64,000 bases of DNA from Collinsella sp. (GTDB taxonomy: Bacteria > Actinomycetota > Coriobacteriia > Coriobacteriales > Coriobacteriaceae). The translations under genes and the position numbers were made by a program. Shown here one piece after another: positions 20,655 to 29,574 of the stretch. The stretch lies in contig DXZS01000017.1 in NCBI GenBank assembly GCA_019419505.1, forward strand, positions 1 through 64,000, given 5' to 3'. The notes under the pieces are model-generated. The model worked only from the letters and a program-made list of their open reading frames with translations, was not told where the DNA came from and searched no databases. Each line of letters opens with the position of its first letter. Position 1 is the stretch's first letter.

Positions 20655-21662
20655 ATGGCTCTTAATCTTTCTGGTCGAAGCGTTCTTACCCTGCTTGACT
20701 TTACGTCCGAGGAAATCGAGTACATGCTCGACCTCTCAAAGAACTTCAAGGATATGAAGCGCGCCGGTTATCCGCACCGCTTTCTCGAGGGCAAGAACAT
20801 TGTCCTGCTGTTTGAGAAGACCTCAACGCGCACGCGCTGTGCCTTCGAGGTCGGCGGTATGGACCTGGGTATGGGCGTGACCTACCTCGACCCCGGCTCG
20901 TCGCAGATGGGCAAGAAAGAGTCCATCGAGGATACCGCCCGCGTGCTCGGTCGCATGTATGACGGTATTGAGTATCGCGGCTCCGACCAGTCGATCGTCG
21001 AGGAGCTTGCCGCCAAGGCTGGCGTTCCCGTCTGGAACGGTCTGACCAACGAGTACCATCCCACCCAGGCCCTTGCCGACATTCTTACCATGCGTGAGGA
21101 GTTTGGCGACACGCGCGGCATGAAGCTCACCTATATGGGTAAGGAGCAGGGCAACGTCAGCGACTCCCTGATGGTTATCTGCGCCAAGCTCGGCATTAAC
21201 TTCTGCTCCTGCGGACCCAAGGGCGATGTCGAGGGCGCCACGCACTTCGATCCCGAGCTTCTTGAGCGCTGCCAGGAGATCGCCGCTCAGAATGGCTGCA
21301 CGATCCAGCTCACTGAGGATATCGACGAGGGCGTCAAGGATGCAGACGTGATCTATACGGACGTTTGGGTCGGTATGGGCCAGGCTGAGGAGCTGTGGAA
21401 GAGCCGAATCGATCTTCTCTCTCCCTATCGAGTAACGCCCGAGGTCATGGCCAAGGCAAACCCCGGCGCCATCTTTATGCACTGCCTGCCGAGCTTCCAC
21501 GATACGCAGACCACCATCGGCGCCGAGATTGCCGAGAAGTTCGGCGTGACCGAGATGGAGGTTTCCGACGAGGTCTTTGAGAGCGCGCAGTCTCGCGTGT
21601 TCCAGGAGGCCGAGAACCGCATGCATACCATTAAGGCCATGATGTACGCGACGCTTCGCTAG
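20655..21662 (+). CDS. arcB: Ornithine carbamoyltransferase (catabolic)
   Basis: 335 residues, normal length. It converts citrulline and phosphate to ornithine and carbamoyl phosphate. The carbamoyl phosphate site STRTR (in EKTSTRTRCAFE), HPTQALAD, and the ornithine-side HCLPSFHD are all present. The ATG at 20655 is used because GAAAGGA precedes it and the family starts at this motif; the longer frame is leader. It is the third gene of the arcDABC order. Confidence 0.97.
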   Translation: MALNLSGRSVLTLLDFTSEEIEYMLDLSKNFKDMKRAGYPHRFLEGKNIVLLFEKTSTRTRCAFEVGGMDLGMGVTYLDPGSSQMGKKESIEDTARVLGRMYDGIEYRGSDQSIVEELAAKAGVPVWNGLTNEYHPTQALADILTMREEFGDTRGMKLTYMGKEQGNVSDSLMVICAKLGINFCSCGPKGDVEGATHFDPELLERCQEIAAQNGCTIQLTEDIDEGVKDADVIYTDVWVGMGQAEELWKSRIDLLSPYRVTPEVMAKANPGAIFMHCLPSFHDTQTTIGAEIAEKFGVTEMEVSDEVFESAQSRVFQEAENRMHTIKAMMYATLR

Positions 21663-21685
21663 TAGCTGGGAAGTGAACGAACACT

Positions 21686-22648
21686 ATGAGTAAACCGTAC
21701 GGAAAGCCCGATCGTATTGTCGTCGCCCTCGGCGGCAACGCCCTCGGCAACAACCCCGTCGAGCAGATCGAGGCCGTGAGCAACACCGCCCACGCCCTCC
21801 TCGGCCTCATCGAGCAGGGCAACGAGATCATCATCACCCACGGCAACGGCCCGCAGGTCGGCATGATCCAGAACGCCTTCGCCGCCGCCCACGACGCCAT
21901 CGGCACCCCCGAGATGCCGCTGCCCGAGTGCGGCGCCATGTCCCAGGGCTACATCGGCTACCACCTGCAGCAGGGCATCGGCCGCGAGATGCACAAGCGC
22001 TATAAGCGTTGGCACGCCGCCACCGTCGTCACCCAGATCGAGTGCGATCCCGACGATCCCGCGTTCAAGAACCCGACCAAGCCGATCGGCCCCTTCTACA
22101 CCGAGGAGCAGGCCAAGGAGTTCATGGCCGAGGACCCCTCCAAGGTCTTCGTCGAGGATTCCGGCCGCGGCTGGCGCCGCGTCGTCGCCTCCCCCGACCC
22201 CAAGAAGATCGTCGAGGCCGACTCCATCCTCAACCTGCTCGACAACGAGTTCATCGTCATCGCCTGCGGTGGCGGCGGCATCCCCGTCGTCCGCGACTAC
22301 GAGAACAAGGGCTGCTACAGGGGCGTTCCCGCCGTCATCGACAAGGACCTGGGCGGCGAGCTGCTGGCCGAGGACTGCGACGCCGACGTTCTGTTCCTGC
22401 TGACCGCCGTCGAGCATGTCGCCATCAACTTCGGCAAGCCCGACCAGGAGGAGCTCGAGGACCTCACCGCCGACGAGGCCGAGCGTCTGGCCGACGAGGG
22501 TCAGTTCGGCAAGGGCTCCATGGAGCCCAAGGTCCGCGCCGCCATCAAGTTCGCCCGTTCCCGCAAGGGCCGCACCTGCATCATCGGCGCCCTGGACAAG
22601 GCCGCCGAGACCATGGCCGGCCTCTCCGGTACCCGCATCCACGAGTAG
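21686..22648 (+). CDS. arcC: Carbamate kinase, copy 2
   Basis: 320 residues, differing from copy 1 only near the N-terminus (MSKPYGKPD versus MSKPLGKPD). The start and first six codons differ in DNA, and everything from codon 7 through the terminator appears the same. This copy sits 23 bp behind arcB and completes the arcDABC operon, making ATP from carbamoyl phosphate. The very high identity with a gene 7 kb away points to recent duplication or gene conversion. Confidence 0.95.
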   Translation: MSKPYGKPDRIVVALGGNALGNNPVEQIEAVSNTAHALLGLIEQGNEIIITHGNGPQVGMIQNAFAAAHDAIGTPEMPLPECGAMSQGYIGYHLQQGIGREMHKRYKRWHAATVVTQIECDPDDPAFKNPTKPIGPFYTEEQAKEFMAEDPSKVFVEDSGRGWRRVVASPDPKKIVEADSILNLLDNEFIVIACGGGGIPVVRDYENKGCYRGVPAVIDKDLGGELLAEDCDADVLFLLTAVEHVAINFGKPDQEELEDLTADEAERLADEGQFGKGSMEPKVRAAIKFARSRKGRTCIIGALDKAAETMAGLSGTRIHE

Positions 22649-22756
22649 TCCCTACTCCGTTGCCTCTCTCGTGGGCGCCAGGCAAGGCGCCCACAAACTA
22701 GCCTCTCTTCATGAGCCCCGCAGCCCGCTCCGGCTGCGGGGCTTTTGCTGTTGAGG
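21704..22756 (+). repeat. Direct repeat B (arcC copy 2)
   Basis: The second 1,053-bp copy of the block at 14577-15629. Confidence 0.9.
22715..22746 (+). terminator. Terminator after the arc operon
   Basis: Same hairpin and TTTT as at 15588-15619. Confidence 0.85.
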
Positions 22757-22797
22757 TCGCTGTTCATGAGGAGTGCTGCGCGCCGCGCCCAAATCAC

Positions 22798-22861
22798 GAG
22801 AGTGGATAATCTCCCACTTTGAGCCTGCATACAGGCCAAAAGTGGGAGATTATCCACTCTC
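22798..22861. repeat. 23-bp perfect palindrome with nested stem
   Basis: 22798-22820 is the exact reverse complement of 22839-22861; the loop itself holds GCCTG/CAGGC. It lies between convergent genes. Confidence 0.7.
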
Positions 22862-22869
22862 ATTCCGGG

Positions 22870-22952
22870 TAGTCATTGGGGACGTTCTTAAACGACTAGC
22901 CAAACAAGAACGTCCCCAACGACTACTCATTTAAGTCTGTCCCCAATGACTA
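22870..22952. repeat. Dispersed palindromic repeat, copy 1
   Basis: TAGTCATTGGGGAC starts a hairpin (GGGGACGTTCTT with AAGAACGTCCCC) followed by GTCTGTCCCCAATGACTA. A near-identical copy lies inverted at 61922-62013. It overlaps the stop codon of the peptidase gene by three bases. Confidence 0.7.
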
Positions 22953-23984
22953 GTAGTAGGCCCACATGGCTTCGACTTCGTTGAGGACCTCTACGACGCC
23001 CCAGCGACGGGCGCTGCGGCTGGCCGAGTTGGGGTCGTAGACGCCAATCTGGTTGGCATCGTCGATGCCGTAGAGCACGATATAGTGTCCAACGCTGGTA
23101 AAGGTGCCGGGGCGAACCGATGCGATGATGGGCGCACCCGAGCGCAGCGCCTGGGTGATGGAGCTGCGATCGATATGGAGCTCCGTTCCGTTAAGGCCCA
23201 GCTGCCATGCGCCGCGCGTCATAAATGACCATTCGGTGGCGCCGGTGGGGGCATAGTCGCCCGCCTCGGAAAGGGCGCACATATCGACCGGCGTCATATC
23301 GGCGTGGCCAGTCTTAAAGATATAGACCATGGTGAGGCAAGTGGGACCGCAAGCGTTTTCGCGAATAGTGCTACCGGCATAGGGCAGCTCCGACCATGCG
23401 GGGTCAATTTGGTAGATGTGGGGCATGGTGCCGGCACTCCACTGCGAGCGCGGGGTCGAAAAAGCAAATGAGTAGCCGGGTGCGACGGGAGCTTTAAGCA
23501 GCTTGTCCTCGGCGGTGGGCTCGAGACCGGCCGAGCCGTGGGACATACAGGAGCTCATAAGCACAAAGACCAGACAGATGAGGATAGAGCACAGTGCGAG
23601 GCAAAGCCGACGAGCCGGCAGGGCGGGGGCATTCACGTGCGATGTCGAGCGATAAGGCTTGCCGTCGCGTCCGCCTTGGGGATGCGAAAAGAAGCGGTTG
23701 ATATGGATGCCGGGCTGACGTGCGCCGTTGCGGCGCAGTTGCGGAACCTCGGCTTGGCGCTGTCGAGTGCGCGCGCCCAAGCGGCTATCTTGCTGTGCGC
23801 TTGTGCCCGTGCTCGGACGGCCACTCTGCCGTGTTCTGTTTGTCTGCTGCCGAGACGAAGGCCTGGGTTGCTCTTGAGGGCGTTGCGGATTGCTGCTCGT
23901 GGCACTTCTGGGCGTCGGCGTGGTGCGGCCAGCAAGGCGAACGCTTTGTCGCCGTTGATCACCGTCGTTGTATCCGTATGCCAT
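22950..23984 (-). CDS. Membrane-anchored C39-like cysteine peptidase
   Basis: 344 residues. A long basic, Gln/Arg/Ser-rich cytoplasmic part (about 1-120) precedes one membrane helix (LCLALCSILICLVFVLMSSC, about 127-146). The outer domain is a papain-like C39_2 fold with the catalytic Cys in NACGPTCL, the His in VGHYIVLYG and the Asp/Asn in VYDPNS. It likely cleaves or binds peptides at the cell surface; substrate unknown. The disordered N-terminal region is unusually long. It is convergent with the arc operon. Confidence 0.8.
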   Translation of the reverse strand: MAYGYNDGDQRRQSVRLAGRTTPTPRSATSSNPQRPQEQPRPSSRQQTNRTRQSGRPSTGTSAQQDSRLGARTRQRQAEVPQLRRNGARQPGIHINRFFSHPQGGRDGKPYRSTSHVNAPALPARRLCLALCSILICLVFVLMSSCMSHGSAGLEPTAEDKLLKAPVAPGYSFAFSTPRSQWSAGTMPHIYQIDPAWSELPYAGSTIRENACGPTCLTMVYIFKTGHADMTPVDMCALSEAGDYAPTGATEWSFMTRGAWQLGLNGTELHIDRSSITQALRSGAPIIASVRPGTFTSVGHYIVLYGIDDANQIGVYDPNSASRSARRWGVVEVLNEVEAMWAYY

Positions 23985-24345
23985 TCGTACCGCCTTGTCT
24001 CATGTATAACCTGTCTATCCTACAAAAAAGATGTGCAACAAATGGGTCCGCGCGTCAAAAGCTCGGTAAACGGTACGAAAGGCGCAAAACACACGGCCTC
24101 AAAAACATCTCTCTATGCGTCCGATGAGCGTACGCCCGTCGGACGGGCGACAACAATGAGCGGCAAACCGTGCCGTTCGTCCCAAAAACGGTGCCGCTCG
24201 TTTTGCAGTTCAGCCTTCGGTCGAGCCGAAAGCGGCGCTGCTGTGCCAAGGCCGTATCTTAAAGCCACGAAATAAAAGCGCGCGGCAAAACAGACCGCGC
24301 AAGGGGTGACGTCAAAGAGGCGTCAATAAGGAAAGGAGGGGAACA
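23985..24345. other. Divergent intergenic region with hairpins
   Basis: Separates the peptidase (minus) from the permease (plus). Two stems are visible: CGTCCGA with TCGGACG (24118-24145), and GAGCGGCA with TGCCGCTC (about 24159-24199). They would lie in the permease leader. I do not recognise a riboswitch class. Confidence 0.4.
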
Positions 24346-25797
24346 ATGGCGGACAAGAACGCAGAAGTTGCAGTCGAAGGTAACGGTGGCATGAAGAAAA
24401 CGCTTTCGCTCTGGAACTTCTTCACCATCGGTTTCGGTGCCATCATCGGTACCGGTTGGGTTCTGCAGGTCGGCGACTGGATGGTCGTGGGCGGCGGTCC
24501 CGTTCCCGCTATGATCGCATTCCTCTTGGGTGCAATCTTCCTCGTGCCCGTCGGAGCTGTTTTCGGTGAGCTCACGGCTGCTATCCCCATCTCGGGCGGC
24601 ATTGTCGAGTATGTCGATCGTAGCTTTGGCCGTACGCTGAGCTATATCACCGGTTGGCTCCTGGCCCTGGGCAACGGCATCCTGTGCCCGTGGGAGGCAA
24701 TCGCTATCTCGACCCTCGTGTCCGAGATGTTCGGCAGCCTGCCCGGTCTTGAGTGGCTGCGTGCCGTCAAGCTCTATACCATCCTGGGCGCCGACGTTTA
24801 CCTGTTCCCGACGCTGATCGCGCTCGGCTTTGCAACCTACGTCATCTTCCTCAACTTCCGCGGTGCCAGCTCGGCCGCCAAGCTGCAGGCCTTCCTGACC
24901 AAGGCCCTGCTCTGCGGCATGCTGCTCGCCATGGGCGTCTCGCTGTTCACCGGCTCGCCGGACAACGCCATGCCCGTGTTCTCCCAGGTCACCGGTGCTG
25001 GCGGCGGCAAGCCTGCTACCGAGGGCACCAGCCTGTTCGCAGGCATCGTTTCGGTCCTGGTTCTGACCCCGTTCTTCTACGCCGGTTTCGACACCATTCC
25101 TCAGCAGGCTGAGGAAGCAGCCGAGGGCCTCAACTGGAACAAGTTCGGCAAGATCATCTCCCTGGCCCTGCTGGCCGCAGGCGGCTTCTACATGGTCTGC
25201 ATCTACTCGTTCGGCACCATCCTCGACTGGCATGAGTTTGTTAAGAGCCCGGTTCCCGCGCTTGCCTGCCTCAAGGGTATCAACATGCTCCTGTACCTGG
25301 CCATGCTCGTCATCGCCACGCTTGGACCCATGGGTCCGATGAACTCCTTCTACGGCGCCACGAGCCGCATCATGCTCGCTATGGGCCGCAAGGGCCAGCT
25401 GCCCGAGAAGTTCGCCGAGGTCGATCCCAAGTCCGGTGCTCCCAAGCTCGCCTGCGTCGTTCTGGGCATCATCACCGTCGTCGGTCCGTTCCTGGGCAAG
25501 AACATGCTCATCCCTCTGACCAACGTGTCGGCTCTCGCCTTCATCTTCTCCTGCGGCATGGTCGCCCTCGCTTGCCTGCGCATGCGCTTCACTGAGCCCG
25601 ACCTGCCTCGTCCCTACGAGGTGCCCGGCGGCAAGTTTGGCATCAGCCTCGCTATCGTTGCCTGCGGCACCATCATTGGCCTGCTCGTGATCCCGTTCTC
25701 TCCCGCCTCCCTCAACATGGTGGAGTGGAGCATCGTGATCGGCTGGCTGGCTGTTGGCCTGGCCCTCATGGCCTTCACCAATTCCCGCAAAAAGTAA
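24346..25797 (+). CDS. APC-family amino acid permease
   Basis: 483 residues with about 12 hydrophobic segments. The first helix has FFTIGFGAIIGTGWVL, the G-A-I-I-G-T-G motif of the APC superfamily that binds the substrate carboxylate. It probably imports an amino acid or amine by proton symport; the substrate is not evident. AGGAAAGGAGG precedes the ATG. The amidohydrolase 130 bp downstream on the same strand may act on the imported compound. Confidence 0.9.
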   Translation: MADKNAEVAVEGNGGMKKTLSLWNFFTIGFGAIIGTGWVLQVGDWMVVGGGPVPAMIAFLLGAIFLVPVGAVFGELTAAIPISGGIVEYVDRSFGRTLSYITGWLLALGNGILCPWEAIAISTLVSEMFGSLPGLEWLRAVKLYTILGADVYLFPTLIALGFATYVIFLNFRGASSAAKLQAFLTKALLCGMLLAMGVSLFTGSPDNAMPVFSQVTGAGGGKPATEGTSLFAGIVSVLVLTPFFYAGFDTIPQQAEEAAEGLNWNKFGKIISLALLAAGGFYMVCIYSFGTILDWHEFVKSPVPALACLKGINMLLYLAMLVIATLGPMGPMNSFYGATSRIMLAMGRKGQLPEKFAEVDPKSGAPKLACVVLGIITVVGPFLGKNMLIPLTNVSALAFIFSCGMVALACLRMRFTEPDLPRPYEVPGGKFGISLAIVACGTIIGLLVIPFSPASLNMVEWSIVIGWLAVGLALMAFTNSRKK

Positions 25798-25817
25798 CGC
25801 CGAGCCGGGGCGGATCG

Positions 25818-25846
25818 GGTGCGCGGAGCCCTCTCTTCCGCGCACC
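25818..25846 (+). other. Hairpin between permease and amidohydrolase
   Basis: GGTGCGCGG pairs with CCGCGCACC. It is not followed by Ts; it may protect the upstream mRNA or partly attenuate the downstream gene. Confidence 0.45.
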
Positions 25847-25928
25847 GAACCCGGCACCACTTGGGTAGTTTTGTGAGGTCTTAACCCAACACGGCCTCGC
25901 CCACTATATGGATCCATAAGGAGGAACC

Positions 25929-27206
25929 ATGTCCACTAAGTATGCAATCGTTGGCGGCAAGCTCATCGACGGTACCGGTGCCGAGCCGGTCGAGAACTCC
26001 CTCGTTCTCGTCGACGACAACGGCAAGATCGAGTACGCCGGTGTCATGCAGGACCTTCCCGAGGGCGTTGAGGTCATCGACGCCGCCGGCAAGACCGTCC
26101 TTCCCGGCCTGATCGACACCCACCTGCACTTCTCGGGCAACCTGACCGACGATGACACCGACTGGGTCATGCAGCCGCTCCTCGAGAAGCAGGCCGTCGC
26201 CGTCAAGCAGGCCTACGACTGCCTCACCCACGGCCTCACCACCGTCTGCGAGATCGGCCGCTTTGGTATCCAGATCCGTGACTGCATCGACAAGGGCGTC
26301 TTCAAGGGCCCGCGCGTTCTGGCCACCGGCCTTGGCTTCTGCCGCGTTGCCGGCCACGGCGACTCCCACCACTGCAGCCAGGAGCTCAACAAGGAATCGC
26401 ACCCCTGGGGCGATCAGGTCGACGGTCCTTGGGATCTGCGCAAGGCCGTCCGTCGTCGCCTGCGTGAGAACCCCGATGCCATCAAGATCTGGGCTACCGG
26501 TGGCGGCATCTGGCGCTGGGACTCCGGCCGCGACCAGCACTACTGCTCCGAGGAGATCCAGGCCGTGATCGAAGAGGCCAAGTTGGTCGGCATCCCCGTG
26601 TGGAGCCACTGCTACAACAACCACGCCGCTGCCTACGATTCCGTCCGCTTTGGCTGCGAGCAGCTGATCCACGGCTTCGATATCGATGAGCGCACCATGG
26701 ACCTCATGGCCGAGCAGGGCACCTTCTTCACCCCGACGATCGCCTTCCTGCCCACCTGGTACGCCACCTATCCGCCCGTCTACGTCCCCGAGCTGCACGA
26801 CAAGTACGAGGGCACCCTGGTCGAGAAGGAGCTGCAGCGCAACTACGACTGCCTGCGCGAGGCCAAGAAGCGCGGCGTCGTCATGACGATCGGCTCCGAC
26901 TCCTTCTCCTTCGTCACCCCGTACGGCACCTGCTCCATCGAGGAGATGTACGAGTTTGTCGACAAGATCGGCTTCACCCCGGTCGAGACCATCACCTGCG
27001 CCACCCTCAACGGTGCCAAGATGTGCCACATCGAGGACGAGACCGGTTCCATCGAGGCCGGCAAGTGCGCCGACCTGCTGGTCGTCAACGGTGACGTCGC
27101 CGCCGACATCCACGTGCTCAACACCGACAACATGGACGTCATCATGAAGGACGGCTGGATCGTCGAGGCTGGCACCTTTGGCGAGGCCAACAAATACAGC
27201 GCCTAA
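25929..27206 (+). CDS. Amidohydrolase-family metal hydrolase
   Basis: 425 residues, similar to imidazolonepropionase/prolidase-like amidohydrolases. Metal ligands appear as DTHLHF, the carbamylated Lys in AIKIWATGG, the His in WSHCYNNH and LIHGFD, and the Asp in IGSDSFSF. The C-terminus has the typical small sandwich (SIEAGKCADLLVV). It hydrolyses a cyclic or acyl amide; likely an amino-acid derivative taken up by the upstream permease, which is inference. TAAGGAGGAACC precedes the ATG. Confidence 0.9.
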   Translation: MSTKYAIVGGKLIDGTGAEPVENSLVLVDDNGKIEYAGVMQDLPEGVEVIDAAGKTVLPGLIDTHLHFSGNLTDDDTDWVMQPLLEKQAVAVKQAYDCLTHGLTTVCEIGRFGIQIRDCIDKGVFKGPRVLATGLGFCRVAGHGDSHHCSQELNKESHPWGDQVDGPWDLRKAVRRRLRENPDAIKIWATGGGIWRWDSGRDQHYCSEEIQAVIEEAKLVGIPVWSHCYNNHAAAYDSVRFGCEQLIHGFDIDERTMDLMAEQGTFFTPTIAFLPTWYATYPPVYVPELHDKYEGTLVEKELQRNYDCLREAKKRGVVMTIGSDSFSFVTPYGTCSIEEMYEFVDKIGFTPVETITCATLNGAKMCHIEDETGSIEAGKCADLLVVNGDVAADIHVLNTDNMDVIMKDGWIVEAGTFGEANKYSA

Positions 27207-27265
27207 GATACCGTTTGTCGATGGCTGGATGTAAAACACAGTTTTTGATTGCATAATGCAATGGA

Positions 27266-27290
27266 GAGGGTCGCTTGCGGCCCTCTTTAT
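27266..27290 (+). terminator. Terminator after the amidohydrolase
   Basis: GAGGGTCGC pairs with GCGGCCCTC (one T-G) over two bases and is followed by TTTAT. Confidence 0.75.
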
Positions 27291-27317
27291 TGCTATGGGT
27301 GCTACGGACAAGAGGGG

Positions 27318-28709
27318 ATGACGGTGGATTTAAACAGGCTGATTCTGGGCAAGAGCTACAACTCTACCAAGGTCTTTCGTACGGCCCAGCATGTGGTTCA
27401 GGCCATCCTGCTCGGTGTCGTCGTTCCGGCGCTTATCCTGCTACTTATCTGGGATTTAACCGATAATCCCAATCCCGTTCCGGGCGTTGTCGTTATTGCC
27501 GGCCTGGTCATGCTGTGCTTCTTTTTCTCGTATGTCTTTGTGGTCCCCGACGACCTCACATCGAGCGCAACCGACCGTACGCTCGCCATCGCATCAAAAA
27601 TATTCGCCTACACATCGCGTGGCCTTGCGCCCGAAGCTGCCCTGGGCGCCTCCAAAATCATTCTGTCCGAAACTATCGCCTCGGCCATCTGCTTTACCGA
27701 CGGCAAGCAGGTGCTGGCAAGCTGGGGCGAGGACTCGGCAAAGTGCCCTGCCGGCACCCCGGTGGTGCTCGAGACCACGCTCAACGTGATCAACAGCGGT
27801 GAGCAAAGCGTGTTTTCGCGCGATGCCTCGTACGAGACGGGCGGTTATTTTCCCCGCCTGCGCGCCGGCATTGTCGCGCCGCTTACCGTGCGCGGGCATT
27901 GCGTGGGCACGCTCGAGTTGTATTACCCCCGCCTGAGCAGCATCGATATGCGTCAGACGGCGTTGGCCTCGGGTTTTGCCGATCTCATTTCCACGCAGCT
28001 CGCCAGCTTTGAGCTCGAGCGCCAGGACGAGCTTACGGCCCGCGTGGAGCTGCGCGCCCTGCAGTCGCAGGTCGACCCGCATTTTCTGTTCAATACCATC
28101 AGCACTATCGTATCGCTCGTGCGAACCGAGCCCGACAAGGCGCGATCGCTGCTGATCGACTTTTCCAATTACTATCGTCAGACGCTTTCTGACTCCGATA
28201 CGCTCACCACACTCGAGCACGAGGTGGAACAGGGCACTCGTTATATCAATCTTATGCAGGCCCGGTATGGCGACGGCCGTCTGCGCGTTTCGGTCGACAT
28301 CGACTTTGAGGTGCGCGACAGCATGGTGCCGCCGTTTATCTTGCAGCCGCTGCTCGAAAACTGCATCAAGCATGCCCAGCGCGAGACCGAGCCGCTTTCT
28401 ATTCGTGTTGGGGCTTTTGAGACCGATGACGGCTTGGAGATCATCGTCGAAGATGACGGCATCGGTATGAGCGAAGAAGTCTGCGCGCATCTGTTTGAGC
28501 AGCATCGCCGAGAGGAGCCCGAGAGCATTACTGCCGACGGCTCCGTCAAGCGAGGTTGCGGCCTGGCGCTCTTTAACGTACTTCAGCGCATCCATTTCTT
28601 TTACGGAGAAGATTCTGGCATGCGCGTGAAGTCTCAGGAGGGCGTGGGAACGCAGGTCATCGTAGAGTTGAACGGCGAGCCGCATGAGCCGGCGCCGCTG
28701 ACGGTGTAG
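27318..28709 (+). CDS. LytS-like sensor histidine kinase 1
   Basis: About 463 residues. Two membrane helices (about 27-75) are followed by a GAF-like region and a His_kinase domain with the phospho-acceptor His in QVDPHFLFNTIS. The ATPase domain has LLENCIKHA and EDDGIGMSEE. The ATG at 27318 directly abuts AGAGGGG, so the GTG at 27324 may be the true start. The gene follows a terminator and is 38 bp from its response regulator. The signal sensed is unknown. Confidence 0.9.
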   Translation: MTVDLNRLILGKSYNSTKVFRTAQHVVQAILLGVVVPALILLLIWDLTDNPNPVPGVVVIAGLVMLCFFFSYVFVVPDDLTSSATDRTLAIASKIFAYTSRGLAPEAALGASKIILSETIASAICFTDGKQVLASWGEDSAKCPAGTPVVLETTLNVINSGEQSVFSRDASYETGGYFPRLRAGIVAPLTVRGHCVGTLELYYPRLSSIDMRQTALASGFADLISTQLASFELERQDELTARVELRALQSQVDPHFLFNTISTIVSLVRTEPDKARSLLIDFSNYYRQTLSDSDTLTTLEHEVEQGTRYINLMQARYGDGRLRVSVDIDFEVRDSMVPPFILQPLLENCIKHAQRETEPLSIRVGAFETDDGLEIIVEDDGIGMSEEVCAHLFEQHRREEPESITADGSVKRGCGLALFNVLQRIHFFYGEDSGMRVKSQEGVGTQVIVELNGEPHEPAPLTV

Positions 28710-28747
28710 CACGCGGTTGGATTGAGAGAAAAAGAGGGGAAGCGCAT

Positions 28748-29482
28748 ATGTCTGAAGGCTGGAACATCTTGGTGGTTGATGACGAGCCTCCTATTAGGGC
28801 CGAGCTACGCTATCTGTTGGAAAAGGATGCGCGTGTGGGCCAGATTGCCGAGGCGGGCAATGTCACCGAGGCCGTGGAGTCGATCCTGTCGAACAAGCCC
28901 GACGTGCTGTTTTTGGATATCACGATGCCCGGTCGCTCGGGAATTGAGCTTGCCGAGACGCTGCAGAACCTAAAAACGCCGCCGGTCGTGGTGTTTGTGA
29001 CGGCATTTGCCGAGTATGCGGCTGATGCCTATAACCTCGATGCTGTCGATTACGTCGTCAAGCCGGTCGAGGACGCCCGCTTGTCAAAGGCGCTCGACAA
29101 GATCGAGACCGCCCTGGGTGTTCGCCGCACTGTCCATACCCCGCGCCAGCCCCTTCGCCTGACGGTGGACCGCGGGGGTAAAAAGGTGTTCATCCCCGTG
29201 GCGGATGTCTGCTACTTTGAGGCGCGCGCCGACTTTTGCAATGCGGTCTGTGCCGAGGGGACATACCTGATCAATGAGTCGATTTCCTCGCTCGAGCGTC
29301 GCTTGGCCTCCGAGGGCTTTATCCGCGTCCATCGCAGCTATCTGGTCAATTTGGAAGACGTGCATAATGTCGAGATCGGTTCCACGGGTCTTATGGAGCT
29401 CAGGCTCGATCGCGTAACCTCGACGGTGCCGGTGTCCCGTCGTCGCGCTGCCGAGGTTAAGGCGCACTTGGGGCTTGCGTAG
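28748..29482 (+). CDS. LytTR response regulator 1
   Basis: 244 residues. The receiver domain has the acidic pair VVDDEPP, the phospho-acceptor Asp in LFLDITMPG and the Lys in YVVKPVEDA. The C-terminal LytTR DNA-binding domain has FIRVHRSYLVNL. GAGGGGAAGCGCAT precedes the ATG. It forms a two-component system with the kinase immediately upstream. Confidence 0.93.
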   Translation: MSEGWNILVVDDEPPIRAELRYLLEKDARVGQIAEAGNVTEAVESILSNKPDVLFLDITMPGRSGIELAETLQNLKTPPVVVFVTAFAEYAADAYNLDAVDYVVKPVEDARLSKALDKIETALGVRRTVHTPRQPLRLTVDRGGKKVFIPVADVCYFEARADFCNAVCAEGTYLINESISSLERRLASEGFIRVHRSYLVNLEDVHNVEIGSTGLMELRLDRVTSTVPVSRRRAAEVKAHLGLA

Positions 29483-29574
29483 GCGGTTCGCATGCCAACG
29501 TTTACCGGCGTAGGTTTGGCATGGCCGTGCGGTGGGCATAATGGGTGACATCGAATGAAATCGAAAGGAACAAT

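Noticed and set aside
23985..24345. Permease leader considered as a riboswitch
   Set aside because: Hairpins are present but I could match no conserved aptamer core.
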